A DNA stretch of 64,000 bases, taken from Cytophagales bacterium (lineage in GTDB: Bacteria; Bacteroidota; Bacteroidia; Cytophagales; Spirosomataceae). The stretch is from NCBI GenBank assembly GCA_024742395.1, contig JANSYO010000001.1:1-64000 (forward strand), read 5' to 3'. This document shows, one piece after another, positions 17,522-27,155 of this stretch. Below the pieces are notes generated by a model. That model had not been told where the DNA came from. It ran no database searches and worked only from the letters and a program-made list of their open reading frames with translations. The stretch's first letter is position 1; every line of letters starts with the position of its first letter. Made by a program: the position numbers and the translations under genes.

Positions 17522-18621
17522 TGAGCAGAGCAAAAAAAATAATCATAAGTGGCGGTGGAACAGGCGGGCATATTTACCCGGCAGTGGCTATTGCTAATGA
17601 GATTATGGCTCAAATGCCCAATGCGGAAATACTATTTGTAGGTGCACAGGGCAAAATGGAAATGGAAAAGGTACCCAAAGCTGGATATCATATAATTGGC
17701 CTTCCAATAGCAGGGTTTAATCGGTCTAACATGCTTGCTAATCTCAGCTTTCCATTTAAACTGATAAAAAGTATAGGTTTAGCCAGAAAAACTGTCAAAA
17801 ACTTCAAGCCAGATATTGCGATTGGCGTGGGTGGCTATGCCAGCGGCCCTACTCTACTAATGGCCAATATGCTTGGTATTAAATCGCTTATTCAAGAGCA
17901 AAACTCTTATGCCGGAGTAACTAACAAGTACCTTTCAAAAAAGGCGTCGAAGATTTGTGTGGCCTATCCTGATATGAGCCAGTTTTTTCCAAAAGAAAAA
18001 ATAGTATTCACAGGAAATCCGGTTAGACAAGATATAATATCAATACAAACAAGTAAAAAAGAGGCTCTGAAGCATTTTGGTCTAGATTCGGACAAAAAAA
18101 CATTACTGGTTATTGGCGGTAGTCAAGGGGCATTAAGTGTAAATAAAGGTATTGAAGCAGGTATTCAAAAACTTCAGGACTCAGGCTTACAAATCATTTG
18201 GCAAACAGGAAAAACCTTTATTGAAAAAGCTAAAGAGGCTACAAAGTCCTATAGTGGAAGTTATGTCTCTGACTTTATTTACGAAATGGATAAAGCTTAT
18301 GCAGCGGCAGATATCGTTATCTCTAGAGCTGGTGCTCTCTCAGTGTCTGAACTTTGCCTGACTAAAAAACCAAGTATTCTGGTACCTTTTCCTAATGCCG
18401 CAGAAGATCATCAAACCATGAATGCTCTGAGTTTAGTCAATAAAAATGCGGCCATAATGGTTAAAGATAGCGATGTCTCAGAATTGCTTATAAGCACATG
18501 TCTGGAACTGGCTCAAAACGAAAAAAAACAACTAGAATTAGCAAGCAATATTACTGAGTTTGCAAAACCTAATGCTGCTAAGGAAATAGTAGCTGAGGTT
18601 AAAAGAATAATGGAATCATGA
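17521..18621 (+). CDS. murG: UDP-GlcNAc:undecaprenyl-PP-MurNAc-pentapeptide GlcNAc transferase MurG
   Basis: 366 residues, full length. The N-terminal glycine-rich loop is SGGGTGGHIYPAVAIA, the mid-protein nucleotide-sugar loop is VIGGSQGALSVNKGI, and the C-terminal donor site has VPFPNAAEDHQTMNAL. MurG makes lipid II on the inner face of the membrane. It is coupled to ftsW by a one-base overlap and to the next gene by ATGA. Confidence 0.96.
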   Translation: MSRAKKIIISGGGTGGHIYPAVAIANEIMAQMPNAEILFVGAQGKMEMEKVPKAGYHIIGLPIAGFNRSNMLANLSFPFKLIKSIGLARKTVKNFKPDIAIGVGGYASGPTLLMANMLGIKSLIQEQNSYAGVTNKYLSKKASKICVAYPDMSQFFPKEKIVFTGNPVRQDIISIQTSKKEALKHFGLDSDKKTLLVIGGSQGALSVNKGIEAGIQKLQDSGLQIIWQTGKTFIEKAKEATKSYSGSYVSDFIYEMDKAYAAADIVISRAGALSVSELCLTKKPSILVPFPNAAEDHQTMNALSLVNKNAAIMVKDSDVSELLISTCLELAQNEKKQLELASNITEFAKPNAAKEIVAEVKRIMES

Positions 18622-19394
18622 AAATATTTTTCTCTGAAAATACAGTTGATTACAGCAGTTATACCTTTTCGTACGCAATCTATGCCATGCGTGAAGGGCA
18701 AGAAGATATTTCACCCATATATGATCAAGGCTTTTTACCCTATACTGGTAATACTAATCTTGAAAAAGAAGTTTTCTATATGGCCAGAAGCCTGAGAGTT
18801 AACCTGAAAGCCTTTACGGATAGCTCTGAGAATAGAAGAGTATGCCGTCAAATAGAACCTCTAAATATTAAACTAGAGACTATAAAAAAGGAAGACTTTG
18901 ACCTGTACGACCCCGTTTTTAAATCATTTTGCGAAGAATATATTAGTGAGAGAATTGGCGGAGATAAGATGAGCCTGGAAAGATGGGATTATATCTTAAA
19001 CAGTACAATCGGCTCGCATATATTGAAATTTTCTAATGAAGAGAAAGTAATGGGTTACATTCTAGCCGGAATAGGTGAAAAAATGCTGCATTATTGGTTT
19101 GCTTTTTTTGATACAGATTACATGAAAAGCCACTCGTTAGGTAAGTATATGATGTGGAAAGCCATTGACTGGTCAAAAGAGACTGGTTTAGACTATGCCT
19201 ATTTAGGAACTGCCTATAAAACGTCTGCTTTATATAAAATTCGTGATCATAAGGCTTTAGAATTCTGGGATGGACAAAAATGGAACACAGATGTAAAATT
19301 GCTTAAAGAACTTTGTAAGACTGATGAAGCACCAAAGACATCTGATAGGTTCAAAATGATGCCGGAGCAAAATAACTTCTTAAACGAACTGTAA
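18618..19394 (+). CDS. Bpt/ATE-like aminoacyl-tRNA-protein transferase family protein in the division cluster
   Basis: 258 residues. The C-terminal half matches the leucyl/arginyl-tRNA-protein transferase (Bpt/ATE) GNAT-like domain: FAFFDTDYMKSHSLGKYMMW, then GLDYAYLGTAYKTSALYKI and LEFWDGQKW, parallel to the FYDP..RSLGTY and YLYLGYWI..KMxYK segments of Bpt. The N-terminal half has YDQGFLPYTGNTNLEKEVFYMARS and SSENRRVCRQIEP, which correspond to the Bpt beginning but without its cysteine motif. Start and stop overlap murG and ftsQ. It sits where murC is usually found. A tRNA-dependent transfer activity is inferred, and a plain GNAT acyltransferase is the alternative. Confidence 0.65.
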   Translation: MKIFFSENTVDYSSYTFSYAIYAMREGQEDISPIYDQGFLPYTGNTNLEKEVFYMARSLRVNLKAFTDSSENRRVCRQIEPLNIKLETIKKEDFDLYDPVFKSFCEEYISERIGGDKMSLERWDYILNSTIGSHILKFSNEEKVMGYILAGIGEKMLHYWFAFFDTDYMKSHSLGKYMMWKAIDWSKETGLDYAYLGTAYKTSALYKIRDHKALEFWDGQKWNTDVKLLKELCKTDEAPKTSDRFKMMPEQNNFLNEL

Positions 19395-20155
19395 TGAAAA
19401 CATCTTTAAACCTCACAAAACTTAAAGAATACGGGTTCGCAGTAATTGGCTTAGCCGTGGTTATTTCACTCATTGCTTTTGTAGACGATAAAGCAAAAGT
19501 GAAACGCTGCAAAGGCCTGGAGGTAAGCCTGGGTGATAATAATAGTCAATACTACCTTTCGGAAGAAGACATTGTAAAATATGTCACAAGAAATGGACAA
19601 GAGCCACTTAATGGAATGCTTTTAAGCGACATAGATCTAAGTAAGCTTGAAGAGAGAGTTAGGGAAATCAAACAAATAGAATTCTGCGAAGCCTATGGCG
19701 ATTTACAGGGAATAATCCACCTTGAGGTTAAGCCGTACATCCCCTATGTGAGAGTGATATCATCAAATGGCAGAGATCAATATATAGACAAAGACGGCAG
19801 ATACTTTCCGCTTTCTAAATACCATACATCCAGAGTATTACTTTTAACAGGAAGTTACTTTAATCAGAAGCCTGATCTGGAAGTAGAGGACAATGATTTA
19901 ATGAAACTTGTACATACCATTAAGAATAATGACTTCTGGAATGCACAAATAGCTCAGATTGATATTGACAGAAACGGGCAAGTAAGTTTTGTACCTGTGC
20001 TTGGAAACCATATCATTGAGTTTGGTCCGGCCACACACATTGAAGAAAAACTTAACAAACTGAAAATATACTACAAGCAGATTATGCCGGTACAGGGCTG
20101 GGATAAGTTTTCTAAAATTAAAATCCAGTACAAAAATCAGGTAGTCTGCGAATAA
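19394..20155 (+). CDS. ftsQ: Cell division protein FtsQ
   Basis: 253 residues. It has a short cytoplasmic N-terminus, one transmembrane helix (about residues 14-30), a POTRA-like segment opening with CKGLEVSLGDNNSQYYLSEEDI, and a beta domain with DKDGRYFPLSKYHTSRVLLLTG. FtsQ links the FtsBL pair to the divisome on the periplasmic side. Divergent sequence is normal for Bacteroidota FtsQ; the position between the transferase-like gene and ftsA supports the name. The first base of the start codon is shared with the previous stop. Confidence 0.88.
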   Translation: MKTSLNLTKLKEYGFAVIGLAVVISLIAFVDDKAKVKRCKGLEVSLGDNNSQYYLSEEDIVKYVTRNGQEPLNGMLLSDIDLSKLEERVREIKQIEFCEAYGDLQGIIHLEVKPYIPYVRVISSNGRDQYIDKDGRYFPLSKYHTSRVLLLTGSYFNQKPDLEVEDNDLMKLVHTIKNNDFWNAQIAQIDIDRNGQVSFVPVLGNHIIEFGPATHIEEKLNKLKIYYKQIMPVQGWDKFSKIKIQYKNQVVCE

Positions 20156-20178
20156 CACGTGCTTTTAATCCAAATACA

Positions 20179-21531
20179 ATGAAAGAGAATCAAGAAGTTA
20201 TTTACCCCGTAGGCCTCGAAATTGGCAATTCGAAAGTCTGTGCCATTGCAGGTAAGGTCACTGAAAACAATAAGGTGAGTATTTTAGACTATGCCGAAGC
20301 AAAATACAATCCCGATTTTGAGTCCATGTCAAAAGGCATAACGAAAAATAAGGAGAATTTAATTTCTACGGTAAATAGAGTATTGCAAGAGCTTTCGGTG
20401 AAAACAAAGCTTGAAATAAAAGTTGCAAACTGTAACTTCTCAAACGAGGATATAAAGATCAAAGCAATCAAAGCAGAATATACAAATGATAACTCTGGTT
20501 TTGATGTGAAAAATTATGAACTCGAAGAACTTCTAAAGTCGGCCCAAAAGCAAGTAAAAAGTATGGGCTCCGTAGAGCTATTACATTGTATGCCTACAGA
20601 CTTCTTCATTGATGAGGAAAAGGTGGGTAAATATCCAAAAGGAGCCATCGGTAATAAGCTTAGCTGTAATTTTAATGCCATTGTTAACCCTTCTGAACGA
20701 GTAGAAGAATTCCATAAATTTACGGAGGGGTTCAGCTATGAACCTTTTGAAAAGAAAACGGCTAACAATAATGTAATTATTGATCAATTAATTTATAATG
20801 GCCATGCAGATGCCTTAGCGGTATTGACGCTTGAAGACAAAGAAGCCGGAGTTTTACTAATAAACCTGGGTTCTCAATTAACAGAGATTACCGTTTTTAA
20901 AGATTTTGGATTACGCTATACCAAGGTTCTTGGCATCGGAAGCGACTCTATTGTCAAAGACTTAAGCCAGGCTTTTAATATTACTTTTGCCCAAGCAGAA
21001 AGACTTATGCTGGCAGGAAGTGAGATTAGCAGCAAGTCAATTGAAATAAACGAAGTAATGGAAATAGAGGGCAGAAACGGTTTGCCTACCAAACATTTCC
21101 TTAAAAAAACTGTGGCATTAGTAGTAGAAAGCAGATTGAAAGAAATTGCCGGCCTTGTGGCTTCAGATATCATTGAGAGTGGGTATGCCAGAGTTTTTGG
21201 CAACGGAATTATGATGGTAGGTGCCGCTACAAGAATGGGATTAACGAAGAAAGTCTTCCAGCAAACCTTTAATCCACTTCCGATTAGAATTGGTAATTCC
21301 ACTGCTAATATTGACTTAAATACGCATTTAGAACTGGCCCATCCCAGATACAGTACGGCCATTGGCACCATGCTTTCGTTTATTAAACCAGCCGATGAGC
21401 GTATGCCGAAAACAAGAATTACCAAAACCAGAAGAAGAATGGGCATTGGCTTTCTTGGTAAAAATTCACTCGTGAATAAGATCTGGGAAATGTTTGACGA
21501 GCCAGAATTAAGAAAGGCTTACGGAGAATAA
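20179..21531 (+). CDS. ftsA: Cell division protein FtsA
   Basis: 450 residues of the actin-like ATPase family. Nucleotide-binding segments are YPVGLEIGNSKVCAIAG at the start, LLINLGSQLTEITVFKDF in the middle and IMMVGAATRMGL near the end. The C-terminal MGIGFLGKNSLVNKIWEMFDE has the amphipathic helix that anchors FtsA in the membrane. It tethers FtsZ to the membrane. It lies 23 bases after ftsQ. Confidence 0.95.
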   Translation: MKENQEVIYPVGLEIGNSKVCAIAGKVTENNKVSILDYAEAKYNPDFESMSKGITKNKENLISTVNRVLQELSVKTKLEIKVANCNFSNEDIKIKAIKAEYTNDNSGFDVKNYELEELLKSAQKQVKSMGSVELLHCMPTDFFIDEEKVGKYPKGAIGNKLSCNFNAIVNPSERVEEFHKFTEGFSYEPFEKKTANNNVIIDQLIYNGHADALAVLTLEDKEAGVLLINLGSQLTEITVFKDFGLRYTKVLGIGSDSIVKDLSQAFNITFAQAERLMLAGSEISSKSIEINEVMEIEGRNGLPTKHFLKKTVALVVESRLKEIAGLVASDIIESGYARVFGNGIMMVGAATRMGLTKKVFQQTFNPLPIRIGNSTANIDLNTHLELAHPRYSTAIGTMLSFIKPADERMPKTRITKTRRRMGIGFLGKNSLVNKIWEMFDEPELRKAYGE

Positions 21532-21563
21532 AAATATTGCTTTCACTAAAAAAGAAGAAAACT

Positions 21564-22871
21564 ATGTTGTACGATCATGACTACGGATTAGATTTTGAAT
21601 CTGACATGCCTAACATTATCAAAGTAATTGGTGTTGGTGGTGCAGGTGGAAATGCAGTTAAAACATTGCATAAACTAGGAGTTAAAGATGTGGATATACT
21701 GGCAGCCAATACTGACCTGCAAGTACTAAAAAATCTGCCTCAAGGTATCGCCAGATTACAATTAGGAGCTGAGCTCACTAAGGGTCTGGGAGCAGGAGCT
21801 ATTCCTAAAGTAGGTGAACAGGCAGCATTAGAAAGTGAAGACAGCATTCATAAGCTTTTTCAATCTCCCACTGAGATGGTTTTTATTACAGCGGGCATGG
21901 GCGGTGGTACCGGTACCGGTGCCGCACCGGTAATTGCTAAAATAGCACGTGAAAAAGACATGCTAACAGTAGGTGTTGTTACCGATCCATTTAGCTGGGA
22001 AGGCAGCGAGAAAATTGCTCAGGCAATGGAGGGCATTGAGCGTATGAAAGAGTATTGCGATACGGTGCTGATTGTTAAGAATGACCGCTTAGAGAATTTA
22101 TTCCACGATATGGATATTCAGGAAGCCTTTGAAAAAGCGGATGGGATATTGGCCAACGGCGTAAAAAGTATTGCAGAACTGATAACGAGACCAGGTATAA
22201 TCAATTTGGATTACGCTGATGTGAAAACTGTGCTTAAAAATGCAGGACAGGCCGTTATGGGCTCTGCAGAGGCTTCTGGAGTAGATAGAGCTAAAATAGC
22301 CGTGGAAGAGGCCTTGAAGTCTCCATTACTTAATAGTAATAGCATCAAAGGCTCAAAGCGACTTCTGGTATCTATCTGTTATTCTGATGAAAAACCAGAG
22401 TACAAAATCAAAATGAGTGATCAGGCAATGATCATGCGTTTTATTGAAAGTCAGATTAAGACAAAAGCCAAAATAGTTAAACACGGATATTCTATTGACA
22501 ATACTTTACAAGATAAAATAAGAGTCACTATTGTGGCCGCAGGTATCACCGACTTCAGTGATAAAAAGGTAAATCAGCAAAGACTTGATTTTGACCCTTC
22601 AGAAGAAAGAGAGGTGAGTCCTTTTGATACTTTTGGTATGCCAGGGTTAGCTAAGCCTAAGCCGGCTAAAAAGAAGGCTGAAGCAGAAGAAAAAAGCCAG
22701 TTTGGATTATTTGAAGCAGAAGAAAAATTGCGTGAAACAGTTACCACTTTTGCCAAAGATAAATCTGTAAAAAAGGATATTGAAAATGTTCCTGCTTATA
22801 TGCGTTACGGTTTAGACCTCGTTGATATTGACGAAATCCCAGAAGAAAACAGGGTGATTAGCAGAATCTAG
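21564..22871 (+). CDS. ftsZ: Cell division GTPase FtsZ
   Basis: 435 residues from ATG 21564, chosen because a purine-rich stretch precedes it; a TTG 27 bases earlier is in frame but less likely. The GTP-binding signature [14 protein letters not shown] and the T7 loop ([11 protein letters not shown]) are complete. The charged linker (about residues 340-410) leads to a C-terminal segment [18 protein letters not shown], where partner proteins usually bind. It is the last gene of the cluster and is followed by a terminator. Confidence 0.97.
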   Translation: MLYDHDYGLDFESDMPNIIKVIGVGGAGGNAVKTLHKLGVKDVDILAANTDLQVLKNLPQGIARLQLGAELTKGLGAGAIPKVGEQAALESEDSIHKLFQSPTEMVFITAGMGGGTGTGAAPVIAKIAREKDMLTVGVVTDPFSWEGSEKIAQAMEGIERMKEYCDTVLIVKNDRLENLFHDMDIQEAFEKADGILANGVKSIAELITRPGIINLDYADVKTVLKNAGQAVMGSAEASGVDRAKIAVEEALKSPLLNSNSIKGSKRLLVSICYSDEKPEYKIKMSDQAMIMRFIESQIKTKAKIVKHGYSIDNTLQDKIRVTIVAAGITDFSDKKVNQQRLDFDPSEEREVSPFDTFGMPGLAKPKPAKKKAEAEEKSQFGLFEAEEKLRETVTTFAKDKSVKKDIENVPAYMRYGLDLVDIDEIPEENRVISRI

Positions 22872-22898
22872 TAACTTGAATAGAATACATTACTTTAG

Positions 22899-22926
22899 AA
22901 GCAGCTCCCGAGGAGTTGCTTTTTTT
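22899..22926 (+). terminator. Terminator after ftsZ
   Basis: A 10-bp stem with one G-T wobble, a CGA loop and a T-run. It ends the division cluster. Confidence 0.85.
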
Positions 22927-22947
22927 ATGCCTCTTGTATATCAATAC

Positions 22948-22981
22948 AAAAAAGCGGCCCTCACAAAGTGAAGGCCGCTTT
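22948..22981 (-). terminator. Terminator after fusA
   Basis: Arms of 9 bp (AAAGCGGCC/GGCCGCTTT) with an inner CAC/GTG pairing. On the minus strand it is followed by T. It faces the ftsZ terminator, so the two convergent units are insulated. Confidence 0.85.
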
Positions 22982-23002
22982 ACTATCAATATAAGATTAA
23001 AC

Positions 23003-25108
23003 TTATGATTCTTTCTTAATTACTTCATCAGCGATACTTTGCGGAACAAAGTCGTAATGAGAGAAAGTAAGGTTAGCTGTAGCACGACCAGAAGAAATAG
23101 TTCTAAGGTCAGTTACATAACCAAACAGCTCCGAAAGAGGCACGTCAGCCTTGATCACTTGAGATCCCTGCTTAGTATCCATTCCTTTCATAATACCTCT
23201 TCTACGGTTCATATCTCCAGTAATAGGACCTGTGTACTCATCAGGAGTCAAAATCTCAACAGCCATGATAGGCTCCATCAATTTAGCACCTGCTTGCTTA
23301 CCTGCATTACGGAAAGCCAAACGAGCACACATTTCAAAAGAGAATGAATCGGAGTCAACATCGTGGAATGAACCGTGGAACAAACGCACTTTCATTGAAT
23401 CTACAGGGAAACCAGCTAATGGTCCTGTTTTCATTGCTTCTCTGAAACCTTTCTCAATTGAAGGAATGAATTCACGAGGAATTGCACCACCCACAATATT
23501 ATTTACAAACTGTAAACCAGTTTCTGGCTCTTTTCCTTCTTCAGGCTCATCACGTGGTCCGATTTCGAATACGATATCGGCAAATTTACCACGACCACCC
23601 GTTTGTTTCTTATAAACCTCTCTAGACTCAAAGTTCTTAGTAAGAGCTTCTTTATAAGCTACCTGTGGGGCACCTTGGTTAATTTCTACTTTGAATTCAC
23701 GACGCATACGGTCAATGATGATATCAAGGTGAAGCTCACCCATACCTCTCATGATCGTTTGACCCGTTTCTTCGTTTGTTTCTACTTGTAATGTAGGATC
23801 CTCTTCAATAAGTTTTGCGATAGCGTTACCAAACTTATCCTGATCAGCAGTTTTCTTAGGCTCAATCGCATAACCAATAACCGGCTCTGGGAAGACCATT
23901 GATTCAAGAATAATTGGATGCTTCTCGTCTGAAAGAGTATCACCAGTTTTAATGTCTTTGAAACCTACAACAGCTCCAATATCTCCGGCATGTAGAGAAT
24001 CAATCTGATTCTGCTTATTTGCATGCATCTGGAAGATACGAGAAATACGCTCTTTGTTTCCGGAACGGTTATTTAATACATAAGAGCCAGACTCTAACAT
24101 ACCAGAATAAGAACGAACAAAACAAAGACGACCTACGAATGGGTCAGTAGCAATTTTAAATGCTAATGCCGCAAACGGCTGAGATGGATCGGCTTCTCTG
24201 TATATAGCTTCACCAGTATCAGGATCAGTACCTTTAATTGCTTTTCTGTCTAATGGAGAAGGAAGAAGCTCCATTACGTAATCAAGCATAGTCTGAACTC
24301 CTTTGTTTTTAAAGGCAGAACCGCAAAGCATTGGAACAATCTCAAGGCTCATTGTAGCAATTCTTAAAGCAGCAATGATCTCTTCAGCAGAAATTGAATC
24401 CGGATCTTCGAAATATTTCTCCATTAGAGTCTCATCAGCAGAGGCTACAGATTCAAGAAGTTTCTCTCTCCATTCTGCAACGTCATCTACCATATCGTCA
24501 GGAATAGGCACTTCTGTAAAAGTCATACCCTTATCCTCCTCATTCCAAATGATACCTCTGTTGTAAACAAGGTCTACCACTCCTTTAAAGCTATCTTCGT
24601 TACCAATTGGTAATTGAAGAGGAACAGCATTACTACCTAACATTTCTTTTACCTGACGGCAAACGTTAAGGAAGTCAGATCCCTGACGGTCCATTTTGTT
24701 TACAAAACCCAGACGAGCTACGTTGTAATTGTTTGCTAGTCTCCAGTTTGTTTCAGACTGAGGCTCTACACCATCAACAGCAGAAAACAAGAAAACAAGT
24801 CCGTCAAGTACTCTCAATGATCTGTTTACCTCCACAGTGAAATCCACGTGACCAGGAGTATCAATGATATTCATGTGATACATTTGATCTTTGTAGTTCC
24901 AGTTAAGGGTAGTAGCAGCAGAAGTAATAGTAATACCTCTTTCCTGCTCTTGCTCCATCCAGTCCATGGTAGCAGCACCATCGTGTACCTCACCAATCTT
25001 GTGACTTACCCCGCCGTAATAAAGGATACGTTCGGTGGTAGTGGTCTTCCCGGCATCAATATGAGCGGCAATACCAATGTTTCTAGTGTATTTTAAATCG
25101 CGAGCCAT
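23003..25108 (-). CDS. fusA: Translation elongation factor G
   Basis: 701 residues, normal length. GTPase motifs are [15 protein letters not shown] (G1), DTPGHVDF (G3) and NKMDRQGSD (G4), and all five domains are present. It closely resembles the principal EF-G of Bacteroidota rather than the EF-G2 paralogue. In most bacteria fusA follows rpsG. Here it is on the opposite strand, about 1.5 kb from rpsL, with other genes between. The leader from its predicted promoter is about 95 bases. Confidence 0.97.
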   Translation of the reverse strand: MARDLKYTRNIGIAAHIDAGKTTTTERILYYGGVSHKIGEVHDGAATMDWMEQEQERGITITSAATTLNWNYKDQMYHMNIIDTPGHVDFTVEVNRSLRVLDGLVFLFSAVDGVEPQSETNWRLANNYNVARLGFVNKMDRQGSDFLNVCRQVKEMLGSNAVPLQLPIGNEDSFKGVVDLVYNRGIIWNEEDKGMTFTEVPIPDDMVDDVAEWREKLLESVASADETLMEKYFEDPDSISAEEIIAALRIATMSLEIVPMLCGSAFKNKGVQTMLDYVMELLPSPLDRKAIKGTDPDTGEAIYREADPSQPFAALAFKIATDPFVGRLCFVRSYSGMLESGSYVLNNRSGNKERISRIFQMHANKQNQIDSLHAGDIGAVVGFKDIKTGDTLSDEKHPIILESMVFPEPVIGYAIEPKKTADQDKFGNAIAKLIEEDPTLQVETNEETGQTIMRGMGELHLDIIIDRMRREFKVEINQGAPQVAYKEALTKNFESREVYKKQTGGRGKFADIVFEIGPRDEPEEGKEPETGLQFVNNIVGGAIPREFIPSIEKGFREAMKTGPLAGFPVDSMKVRLFHGSFHDVDSDSFSFEMCARLAFRNAGKQAGAKLMEPIMAVEILTPDEYTGPITGDMNRRRGIMKGMDTKQGSQVIKADVPLSELFGYVTDLRTISSGRATANLTFSHYDFVPQSIADEVIKKES

Positions 25109-25210
25109 TTATAAAAATTGTTTAAACTTTTTTTACTTATCCAAAGTATTGAAAATCAATAATTTTGAATTCTTAAACTTTTAAGAAGACTAGTTATTGC
25201 TTTCGGGGTG

Positions 25211-25218
25211 CAAAAGTA
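25211..25218 (-). promoter_or_regulatory. fusA -7 element (TAnnTTTG)
   Basis: TACTTTTG on the minus strand followed by CAC, nearly identical to the rpsL and tRNA-Asn boxes. It predicts a leader of about 95 bases. Confidence 0.65.
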
Positions 25219-25354
25219 AGGATTTTTTTGTATTATATATATGATTATAATTCAGTATAATAACTGACTCCATAAACGCATCACTACTTTTCTTAAAATC
25301 TAATCCATTAAATAAGATTTCATATCTCTAAGTTTTACCAATTAAAACATTTAG

Positions 25355-25362
25355 TAGCTTTG
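25355..25362 (+). promoter_or_regulatory. -7 element (TAnnTTTG) of the DUF3467 gene
   Basis: TAGCTTTG lies 24 bases before the ATG at 25387 and overlaps the alternative TTG start at 25360, which argues against that start. Confidence 0.6.
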
Positions 25363-25386
25363 TTTACTAACACGAATTATAAGGAT

Positions 25387-25701
25387 ATGGCTGAAAAAAA
25401 GGACGATAAACAAATAAATATAGAACTCTCTGAAGAAATGGCTGAAGGCGTATACGCCAATCTGGCAATGATCGCTCATAGCAATTCTGAGTTTGTCATA
25501 GATTTTATCAGGCTCATGCCGGGTGTACCTAAGGCAAAGGTTAAGTCAAGAATAATACTAACTCCTGAACACGCTAAAAGGTTATTGCAGGCATTAGAAG
25601 ATAACTTGTCAAAATACGAGGCAAATTTTGGAGATATCAGGGAAAACCCTGAACCTACTCCTTTCCCTATGAATTTTGGTGGCCCTATGGGCGAGGCATA
25701 A
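25387..25701 (+). CDS. DUF3467 domain protein
   Basis: 104 residues from ATG 25387, which has an AAGG stretch just before it. The DUF3467 pattern is clear: INIELSEEMAEGVYANLAMIAHSNSEFVIDFIRLMPG and VKSRIILTPEHAKRLLQALEDNL. A Pro/Gly-rich tail follows. The family is small, soluble and of unknown function, very common next to translation and transcription genes in Bacteroidota. It is monocistronic, with its own promoter and terminator. Confidence 0.88.
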   Translation: MAEKKDDKQINIELSEEMAEGVYANLAMIAHSNSEFVIDFIRLMPGVPKAKVKSRIILTPEHAKRLLQALEDNLSKYEANFGDIRENPEPTPFPMNFGGPMGEA

Positions 25702-25726
25702 AAGCAAAATAAATATTTTAAAGAGG

Positions 25727-25758
25727 GCAGGGATTGGCATCAATCCCTGCTTTTTTTT
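25727..25758 (+). terminator. Terminator after the DUF3467 gene
   Basis: A perfect 10-bp stem with a 4-base loop and eight T. The convergent BI-1 gene ends 12 bases further on. Confidence 0.92.
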
Positions 25759-25769
25759 GTACACTTTAT

Positions 25770-26462
25770 TTACCTTCGGGCTCTTAACAGTATCCTTAAT
25801 ATATACCAGAAAAGAAGCATTACTGAAGCAAATAGCTGAAGTGCCGCACCAACATACTGATCGGTGCCATATACATTCTTTATTTGCTGTGTTTGATAAA
25901 GGATAGAGCCGGAAGCAATTAATACCATTAAAACAGAAAACCAAAGGCCCAACTCAAAGCCGAATATTGCTCCCAATACAATTAAGCCCAAAGAAAGGAA
26001 CGCCGCCATTACCAAAATAGACCTCATGAAAGACAAATCCTTTTTAGTGCTAAAGGCAATAAACGTAAGCCCTCCAAACATACAAAGAGTTAAAATAGCA
26101 GCCTGAAGCAATACATTATCTGAAGATACGGTAACAGAGGCTACATAAATCATCGGAAGAAAAATGATGGCTTCTATCATCACAAAAAAAGCAAGGCCCG
26201 CGTATTGTACATTCCTGTTCTCATGAAATACAAGTTTATTGGATAACATTGATCCTAACCAAAACAAACCGAGAATAAATAACCAGGTAAGCTTGCTATT
26301 CAGCATACCAAAGATTACCTCAACGGGTAAAACTTGAATTAAAAGACTCTCTACAAAAACAAAGGCCAGTACCGCCATAGCCACATGAAGATACGTTTGT
26401 TTGTAAAACTCTGCCTTTTCTGAATCGATGGCATTAGCCAGCAAATTTTCGTTTGTATTCAT
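25770..26462 (-). CDS. Bax inhibitor-1/YccA family membrane protein
   Basis: 230 residues with seven predicted transmembrane helices. The family hallmarks are FYKQTYLHVAMAVLAFVFVESLL at the first helix, the LSFMRSILVMAAFLSLG region and the ILYQTQQIKNVYG motif between the last helices. The conserved acidic pair that gates calcium leak in BsYetJ is not fully evident. Bacterial members are linked to protease FtsH control or pH-dependent calcium leak. No operon partner is seen. Confidence 0.87.
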   Translation of the reverse strand: MNTNENLLANAIDSEKAEFYKQTYLHVAMAVLAFVFVESLLIQVLPVEVIFGMLNSKLTWLFILGLFWLGSMLSNKLVFHENRNVQYAGLAFFVMIEAIIFLPMIYVASVTVSSDNVLLQAAILTLCMFGGLTFIAFSTKKDLSFMRSILVMAAFLSLGLIVLGAIFGFELGLWFSVLMVLIASGSILYQTQQIKNVYGTDQYVGAALQLFASVMLLFWYILRILLRARR

Positions 26463-26586
26463 TTTTCGGAATGGATGTGATAATTAGGATAAAAATAGAA
26501 AAGTAATTCAAAGTTAAAGAATGAGATCGCAATACACTTATCAACAAATCTTTCTGCTCAAGGTTTTATAATAGAAAGATTTATCT

Positions 26587-26594
26587 TACCTTTG
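26587..26594 (+). promoter_or_regulatory. rpsL-rpsG -7 element (TAnnTTTG)
   Basis: TACCTTTG followed by CACTCCC, 53 bases before the rpsL start. It matches the extended TTTGCA form found at fusA and tRNA-Asn. Confidence 0.7.
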
Positions 26595-26647
26595 CACTCC
26601 CTTTTTGGGGACGTATATAATAAGTAAACATTTTTTAACAAGTTACA

Positions 26648-27028
26648 ATGCCTACTATACAGCAATTAGTAAGAAAAGGAAGAGAGCAGCTTAACTACAA
26701 GTCGAAATCTCCGGCATTGGATTCTTGCCCACAGCGTCGTGGCGTTTGTACACGTGTTTACACTACTACTCCTAAGAAGCCAAACTCGGCTTTAAGAAAA
26801 GTAGCTCGTGTAAGACTTACAAACCAAAAAGAAGTGAACGCTTACATTCCGGGTGAAGGACATAACCTACAGGAGCACTCTATCGTATTGATCAGAGGTG
26901 GTAGAGTTAAGGATCTTCCGGGTGTTCGTTATCACATCGTTCGTGGTGCATTGGATACAGCCGGCGTAGCGAATCGTATGCAAGGTCGTTCTAAGTATGG
27001 TGCTAAGAGACCTAAAGCAGCCAAGTAA
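26648..27028 (+). CDS. rpsL: 30S ribosomal protein S12
   Basis: 126 residues, full length and highly conserved ([42 protein letters not shown]). The lysines at the streptomycin-related positions (43/44 and 88) are present, so the protein looks wild type there. S12 lies at the decoding centre of the small subunit. It is the first gene of a two-gene operon with rpsG. Confidence 0.97.
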   Translation: MPTIQQLVRKGREQLNYKSKSPALDSCPQRRGVCTRVYTTTPKKPNSALRKVARVRLTNQKEVNAYIPGEGHNLQEHSIVLIRGGRVKDLPGVRYHIVRGALDTAGVANRMQGRSKYGAKRPKAAK

Positions 27029-27155
27029 TTTCCCCATTGTTATAGATTTTAAGGACTCTGCGTCCATTTAAGATATATACAGGGAAGTAATGTTACACTT
27101 AGGTGTAATGTGAATTAGTTTTTAAAAAAACGAAACCTCATTAAAAAAAACCAAG

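Noticed and set aside
23039-25096. Several open frames on the plus strand inside fusA
   Set aside because: They are antisense to a highly conserved gene and have no family features or ribosome sites.
23003-25108. fusA as the EF-G2 paralogue, which would explain its odd position
   Set aside because: Length 701 and the GTPase and domain motifs match the principal EF-G.
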